A stretch of 64,000 bases of DNA from Lamellibrachia columna. Taxonomy: Eukaryota; Annelida; Polychaeta; Sabellida; Siboglinidae. Location of the stretch: the NCBI GenBank assembly GCA_963662155.1, contig OY759270.1:8586461-8650460 (forward strand), written 5' to 3'. Shown piece by piece: positions 57,491-64,000 of this stretch. The translations under genes and the position numbers were made by a program. The number at the start of each line of letters is the position of its first letter. Position 1 is the first letter of the stretch. The notes under the pieces are model-generated. The model saw only the letters and a list, made by a program, of their open reading frames with translations, was not told the DNA's origin and did not search any database.

Positions 57491-60400
57491 ACGTGCCGGT
57501 GTTGGTTTGCGTTTGGAAAGTTTTGTATTTGCCGGCGACAATCTTACCGTTACGCAAATATCAGTTCAAATTACAGTAGACACACACACAATACATAGCA
57601 TCCATTTCTACACCGCGAACGAGTCGGCGGAATACTAACCCACTATGTCGAATGAAAGCCTGTGAAAATAGTTTTATTCGTCAACAAGAAAGGCTTCGTA
57701 TGTTTAGACGTGGCCAAATCTCGTTGAATTACGGATGTTCACGTGAGTTATCATTTTAGCCAACCCCATGTGCGAAGGCGTATGTCCGTACCTACGATAT
57801 TACAGCAAATATTGTAAAGCATTTGACAAAGTCAAATACATAATTTCCATTACATTGTGCAGTATGTTTCCAGTTTTGTGATTTATTAGATTATTAATAA
57901 AATAGTATACAATTGAACAATTAATTATCCCTGAACGCTTAACTTTGTTCATCATCTAACAAATTCTTACCAAATTAAACTAAAACAAATTTAAGCGCAT
58001 TCTTCTCCAGAAAAAATAGTAGTGTAAATAAATGTATTTTTGACAAAGCACGCCATTTGCTCTAAATACACGAAATTCTACACGCCCAATAATTCGGCTA
58101 TGTGAAGTGGAATTTTAGCTGAATGTAATAAAAACGATATGTTTGGTGGGAAACAATACATTCTTGGGAATCATGTTGTAATGTTGTTTATATAAATTCA
58201 ATATCTTTATTCCGGGCTCAACAGAGCACATCACACATGCGATCTGAGTTCCATATGTTATTGCACAAAATAAAAGCAGACATTAAAATGCTACATATTA
58301 ATGAGCTGCAGTAAACAATTATTTACATTTGTTTCTTTCACATATATAACAGCTTGTACCAATGTTTGCTATTTTTTTTAATGAAAATCGCAAACTAGTG
58401 ACTAATATATCCCTTTTAATAAATTATATGAACTATCTAACCTACACATAAATCGACATACTAAGTTTCTTATTACAGATTGACAACATTGTACATCAAA
58501 CAGAGTGCATAAAAAACTGGTGCTTTATATATAATTCATATTTAGATAAACCAAGGAATATTTTTTTAATATTATGATACGCAATGTGTAATCTATTTAT
58601 AGTAGATTTTTTGTAATTCCGCCATAACTGAACAGAATACATTGGTAAACAATATGTGCATAACAGTGTAAGCTTCGATCACATCTATTTTATTTTGCAC
58701 AAATAAAATAATCTATATCACGGGTATATTTTGCATGGTGAAGGATTGATAATTACATAGGATATAAAATATAATGTTTTTGCATTTTGCATGACGTGTG
58801 TTAAGAATCGAAAACAGTAATGTAATTTAACAGCATATCTTTAATTTCGGAGATTGAAATTGTCAACAATCATTAATCAAAGTGTATTCACTTTGGCACT
58901 TAATTTGTCGGCACTCTCAGCCATTTGATCGTTACTCTTGGGTATCAAATTAAAGAATATATTATTAAAACATGCGTCACAATTCAACTCGATTTTTTTT
59001 CGTATTTAAGAAAGAACAACTTTTATAACAATTTGTTTGCACTCGATTGATGAAATAACTCTTAGAGACTTAGAATGGATTTCTTGCATAAACATTTCGT
59101 CAGACTTTTTTGAAAATTGTATATTATTCTATTAATGTAGCCGACTACCCTGAAATCAAGCAGTGCATCGAAGTTGTAACATGAGATCACCACAAAGTAT
59201 GTAATACTGCCAATTGAAACTATGTCCTTTATGCCAATAATAAATATGTTTGTGTAAAAGAACATTCATAATAGCAGAAAACAGTATAAGTTTAGCATAA
59301 TACAATAACTGCTTTTGATAACAGTTTTACTCTGTTATGTCAGATATTTCAACAATTTACAAAAGAACTCCCAATGGTTTTGGCCGTTTTATGGAGCTAG
59401 ATAAATAATAAAATGAACATCTCGACCAAATTTTACTGGAGTGACACTATTCCATGTTGGTCAAATGTTGAATATGAGAAATTGAGCTAAAACATGGTTT
59501 TCCTTGACAAAATAATTATTTTAAATTTTTTAAGGCATATTTCACATATTATGCTTTATATAATATGAACGTATCAATTTGTAATATACCTGCAAGTTTT
59601 ATATTTGAATAGTAATTATATATTTCTCAGTATATTTTTGATAATCTTGCTGCCGACGTAAGTGTTTGGGCTTTTGGGGTTTAATGGATTGTAGACTACC
59701 TTTACAATTTAAAGTTTGATTACTTTTATATCAGGTTAGTTGGCCACCTTAAGTATAACAACAAATCCCACAACCAGTATATAATACAGAGGCCTCGATC
59801 GGTTGTGAGATGTTCCTAATATAATAATGCTGACAGGGGATATGAATTGATGTAGTGATAAGGGAAAGTGGAAACACGTACACGTGACAAAACAATGGAA
59901 ATATGACATTACTTTATTTTTCATTCTATAATTAACAACAACATTTTAATAAAGAACAACCCGGGCCAGAGTAATATTCTCGTACCATTTACTGATAAAT
60001 TAAATTTAGAATCACCACATAAAAGAAACTGGCTTTTCATTCCAAGTTAGGACAGTGGGAATAAACATTATTTTAAAGACCAGCACCAGTCAACTTTACA
60101 CAGATTAACTATAATAACTGATAATTAAATCAATATTACATATTGTTCAACATTTATATGCTGCGTTGCTTCGGGTATGAGTTGGTATAAACGCAACAGC
60201 GGCGTCTGCAAGATCAAAACAACTGAGGCCGCTAAAGCCGGCCTAAGTTGCAGGTTTGTTTTACAAACCCAATCCTTCAACACTGCATTTTGCAATAACT
60301 ATCTATTACTTTACCAGAGCTTCTAGTCAAAGGTTGATCAACATGAAGATCTGGTTTATAAACACGTTGTCTGCAATGAAGGCGCTCGGGGTATCTTGCT

Positions 60401-60560
60401 TGGTTCTGCACACTCGGTGTCCGTGTCACCGTATTTGTGTCATCCATCTATTCATTGGTTTGGGTTTGTGAAATGGTTATACTTTGGGCGATCTTTTACT
60501 TTCTGACCTAACCATGAAAACGACCACCTAGAGCACCCAAACTTCTCATATATATGTACA
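57491..60560. other. AT-rich intergenic region upstream of COPB1
   Basis: No gene, array or element recognised. Only short frames without family resemblance. Confidence 0.5.
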
Positions 60561-60585
60561 GGGCAAAGACAAAGTGGATTGTGGT

Positions 60586-60607
60586 GGGGCGATTCTAGAA
60601 TCGCCCC
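60586..60607. repeat. Perfect 22-bp palindrome
   Basis: Arms GGGGCGATTCT and AGAATCGCCCC meet without a spacer, about 28 bp beyond the LINE ORF end. Possibly the LINE 3' terminus or its target. Confidence 0.8.
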
Positions 60608-62955
60608 GGATGTCTCGCGGGTCATTTAACAAGATTTAACAAGATTTGCCATCCAAGCCAAAGGCCCAGATGGCAAGTGGACAAGGAAGCCATTGGCTTA
60701 TCGAGAGTCCAACAATGTTCATCTGCTTATAACCCGCCCTCCTGAGATATGTGTCAATCTTGTTTTTAAACATATTCACGCTGCTAGCAGTTACACAATC
60801 TGTAGACAATTTGTTCCATTCATTTATTGTCCTCTGTGAGAACGAGTGCTTCCTGATGTCCAATCTACATTGATCCTTTACTAATTTTACCTCATGTCCT
60901 CTAGTTCTGCTATCCTTCTTGAGTGAGAAAAACATATTTCTATCAATATTTTCATACCCATTCAATATCTTAAAAACTTCAATCTGATCTCTTAACCTCC
61001 TTGTCTCTAGAGTTGTTAAACCACATTCTTTCAGGCGTTCTTCATAACTAAGGTCTCTCAGTTCTGGAATCATTTTAGTTGCTCTCCTTTGTATGCGTTC
61101 AAGCGTATCTATATCCTTCTTACAATATGGTCTCCATGCTTGTATACAGTATTCTAAATGAGGTCTAACTATTGCTTTATAAAGAGGTATAATTAACTTT
61201 TTTCCCTTGTATGTTATGTTTCTTCTAATCAATCCAAGAATTTGATTACCCTTTGAAGCTGCAATACCACACTGCTCTGAAACTTTCATATCAGCGCTTA
61301 TTGTAACTCCTAAGTCCTTTTCTTTTACAGTAGTACCCAGAACAGTATCTCCCATTTTATAGTTTACATTCAAGTTCCCATGTCCTGTATGTAGGCATTT
61401 ACATTTCCCAAAATTAAACAACATCTGCCATTTCTCAGACCATTTCACTAATCTGTCTAGATCGTTTTGTAAATGTTGTTTATCACCATCAGTATTAACC
61501 TTTCTAAACAGTTTTGTGTCATCCGCAAATTTCAGTACGTTACTTGTTATACTGTCGTCCAAGTCATTGATATATATTAAGAATAATATAGGTCCTAATA
61601 CTGATCCTTGAGGTACCCCACTCAAAACCGATTTCCAATTTGAAACTTCTCCATCTACTACAACTCGTTGTCTTCTGTCAGTCAGCCATTGTTCTATCCA
61701 GTCAGTTATGCTATCCCCGATACCATGGGCTTTTAATTTAAGTAGTAATCTTTGATGTGGCACTTTGTCAAAAGCTTTCTGAAAATCTAAGTAGATAATA
61801 TCTACTGGCGATCCCACGTCTATCCACTTAGTGATTTCTTCCAAAAAACATAACATATTTGTTAAGCATGACCTCGCTTTAAGGAATCCATGTTGAGATG
61901 AATTTAATAATTTATGCTTAACGAGGAAGTCCACCATATGGTCTTTAATTAACCTTTCTAATAATTTACAAATCACTGACGTTAAACTCACTGGTCTGTA
62001 ATTTTCTGACTTATTTCTCGAACCCTTTTTAAATAATGGTATGATGTTTGCTTCTTTCCATTCAAACGGAACAACTCCCTCTTTTAATGACAAGTTGAAT
62101 ACTCTTGCAAGTGGTATACTGATTTGTTCTACTGTTTCCATTAGTAATTTTGGAGGAATCCCATCCACTCCCGGTGATTTATTATCCTTCATTGCCTTTA
62201 TTTTCTTAGCTACCATTTCTGGAGTTACAACTAACGGTCCTAAATATTCAGATTTAGCCTCCTGAAATTTAGCATCAGCAACTGGTAATGAACTAACATC
62301 TTCTTTGGTAAACACTGAACTGAAGTAACCATTTAGATCTTCTGCCATTAAAACCCCTGTGATATTATATTTCCAGCACTGTCTTCTAGAGGTCCAACCT
62401 TGTCTTGTACGTTTTGTTTACTCCTGACATATGCATAAAAACTCTTGCTGTCATTTTTTATGTTACATGCTAGTTTTTGCGCATAGCTTCTTTTAGATTG
62501 TCTGATTTCAGTTGTAGCTGCATTAAGTGCCTCTTTGTAATTTGCATAGTCTTCTTCCTTTCTGGTACGCCTATAAACCCTCCACATAGTTTATTTCAAC
62601 ACTATTTTTCTAATAGCCTCTTTTGACAAGTGTTTCTTTCTACACTGTTTTCCTTGTTTTTGGAAGGGAACAAATTTATCGATGATACTCTCAATTTCAT
62701 ATTTTAGAATATTCCAACATTCAATTGCGGTCTTATTCATCAGCATGTTATTCCAATCTAGCTTTGCTAAGTATTTTCTCATATCTTTGTAGTTACCTTT
62801 GTGGGATTCCCACAATGACCCATCCAAGTGGCCGGCAAAACCTCGTATCAATATCCTGCAATCAATTGTTTCTCCAACAGAAGTCCTTTTCCTTTTAAGC
62901 GTTGCATGAATGAGTGGCCGATCACAAGTAGTTTTGCATGTGCCTAACTTTTTCC
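60608..62955 (-). mobile_element. CR1-like LINE, 5' truncated
   Basis: Minus strand: end of an endonuclease-like domain (about 62955-62850), a linker (62851-62348) and a complete reverse transcriptase plus C-terminal region. One in-frame stop (near 62591) and a frameshift at 62348 break the linker. The 3' end has short AAATCTTGTT direct repeats. The RT core is intact, so insertion is fairly young. Confidence 0.9.
60636..62348 (-). CDS. Non-LTR reverse transcriptase (570-codon frame of the LINE)
   Basis: RT motifs in order: [79 protein letters not shown], the catalytic LKFADDTKLF, and GKCKCLHTGH. After it come LERIQRRATKMIPELRDLSY and NEWNKLSTDCV, typical of CR1/Jockey-type ORF2. It would copy LINE RNA at the target site. 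The ATG at 62348 is not the native start, since upstream LINE sequence is frameshifted into it. Pseudogenised as a whole although the RT domain is open. Confidence 0.92.
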   Translation of the reverse strand: MAEDLNGYFSSVFTKEDVSSLPVADAKFQEAKSEYLGPLVVTPEMVAKKIKAMKDNKSPGVDGIPPKLLMETVEQISIPLARVFNLSLKEGVVPFEWKEANIIPLFKKGSRNKSENYRPVSLTSVICKLLERLIKDHMVDFLVKHKLLNSSQHGFLKARSCLTNMLCFLEEITKWIDVGSPVDIIYLDFQKAFDKVPHQRLLLKLKAHGIGDSITDWIEQWLTDRRQRVVVDGEVSNWKSVLSGVPQGSVLGPILFLIYINDLDDSITSNVLKFADDTKLFRKVNTDGDKQHLQNDLDRLVKWSEKWQMLFNFGKCKCLHTGHGNLNVNYKMGDTVLGTTVKEKDLGVTISADMKVSEQCGIAASKGNQILGLIRRNITYKGKKLIIPLYKAIVRPHLEYCIQAWRPYCKKDIDTLERIQRRATKMIPELRDLSYEERLKECGLTTLETRRLRDQIEVFKILNGYENIDRNMFFSLKKDSRTRGHEVKLVKDQCRLDIRKHSFSQRTINEWNKLSTDCVTASSVNMFKNKIDTYLRRAGYKQMNIVGLSISQWLPCPLAIWAFGLDGKSC

Positions 62956-63231
62956 TAATTGGCTAACGGAATTTCCTAACAAACAACTGATTGGCCTACG
63001 TACTCTCACACTTTCCTTGCCGCCACGCCTGGTTGTTTTTCAGGAAGCATAACAAACGATTGTTGGGACTCCCTGTACATTAACTTGACACTTTAATGGT
63101 CACGAACACAGCGCTTAGTAAACCAATTCTACATGATTGAAGTTAATTACCCCCACCCAGTTAATTACCCCTTGTTACCCAATACAAGTGCCAGCTACCT
63201 CACATTCCTGAAACATGCAAAAGGACATGGT

Positions 63232-63235
<4 letters not shown>

Positions 63236-63268
<33 letters not shown>
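63236..63268. repeat. (TA)n between satellite units
   Basis: About 33 bp of TA directly before the first satellite unit; a similar tract lies at 63631-63651. Confidence 0.9.
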
Positions 63269-63272
<4 letters not shown>

Positions 63273-64000
63273 ATATTGCGTTGAGTTTGTGTCACACAGT
63301 TAGCATTTATAATGTAACACACGTTCTTAGGCTAAACACTATGAAAACTATGCCTATACATATAAGTATGAATGAAATAATGATATTATTCCAACTCTGC
63401 ACCATGCAAGAGGGGGTAAAGTCAGATTAAACATTATAAGTAGACAATATTCAAAGATATTGCGTTGCGTTTGTGTTACATAGTTAGAATTTATAATTGA
63501 ACACACGTTATTAGACTAAACATTATGAAATCCACGCTTATACATGTAAGTTTGAACGAAATAACGGTATCATTCCAACTCTGCACCATGCAAGAGGGGG
63601 AAAAGTCGGAATAAGCTTTATAAGTACTTTATATATATATATATATATATATAAAGATATTGCGTTCAGTTTGTGTCACACAGTTAGCATTTATAATGTA
63701 ACACACATTCTTAGGCTAAACACTATGAAAACTTAGCCTATACATATAAGTATGAATGAAATAACGGTATTATTCCCACTCTGCACCATGCAAGAAGGGG
63801 CAAAGACAGAATAATCATTATAGGTAGACGATATTCAAAGATATTGTGTTGAGTTTGTGTCACACAGTTAGCATTTATAATGTAACACACGTTCTTAGGC
63901 TAAACACTATGAAAACTATGCCTATACATATAAGTTTGAATGAAATAACGGTATTATTCCCACTCTGCACCATTCAAGAAGGGGCAAAGTTGGAATAATC
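63269..64000. repeat. Satellite of about 184-200 bp, four units, continuing past the window
   Basis: Units begin AAAGATATTGCGTTGAGTTT at about 63269, 63453, 63653 and 63837 (spacing 184, 200, 184). Internal landmarks GTAACACACGTTCTTAGGCT and CTCTGCACCATGCAAGA. The 200-bp unit has gained a TA tract. No coding potential. Confidence 0.93.

Overview
The window is genomic DNA of an invertebrate animal. Both genes are split by GT-AG introns, and there are several LINE fragments, tRNA-derived SINEs, cut-and-paste transposon remnants and an extreme load of minisatellites (more than 20 arrays in 64 kb). The species cannot be fixed from sequence alone. The protein matches and the linkage fit a bilaterian outside the ecdysozoan model groups. 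Minisatellites built on exon-intron junctions recall what I remember of amphioxus 'mirage' minisatellites, so I lean towards a cephalochordate, with molluscs and other spiralians still possible. Layout: (1) 1-1700 is a (CA)n tract, unassigned DNA and the RRAS2 promoter. (2) 1771-24542, plus strand, is a complete six-exon R-Ras2/TC21-type small GTPase gene (199 aa) with a 15.4-kb first intron. (3) 24543-33000 is the intergenic region, with a cluster of X-box-like motifs, three minisatellites and a SINE. (4) 33271-55347, minus strand, is a complete COPB1 (coatomer beta subunit) gene: 22 coding exons whose phases join into exactly 953 codons plus stop. A probable non-coding first exon lies near 57.3-57.5 kb. 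(5) 57.5-64 kb is AT-rich DNA, a 5'-truncated CR1-like LINE with a 570-codon reverse-transcriptase reading frame, and a satellite of about 185 bp running off the window end. The two genes are convergent. They act in different processes: plasma-membrane Ras-type signalling, and COPI vesicle coat formation at the Golgi. Human RRAS2 and COPB1 are also close neighbours on chromosome 11p15 (from memory), so this looks like conserved microsynteny. Most of the long open reading frames in the window are artefacts of tandem repeats and are not annotated as genes. The most unusual aspect is where the tandem repeats sit. Several arrays contain or touch splice sites, so functional-looking donors or acceptors are repeated many times (COPB1 exon 10 donor about 16 times, exon 19 donor about 11 times, exon 21 acceptor twice, RRAS2 exon 6 acceptor-like unit about 79 times). 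Other arrays are amplified from different internal segments of one SINE family.
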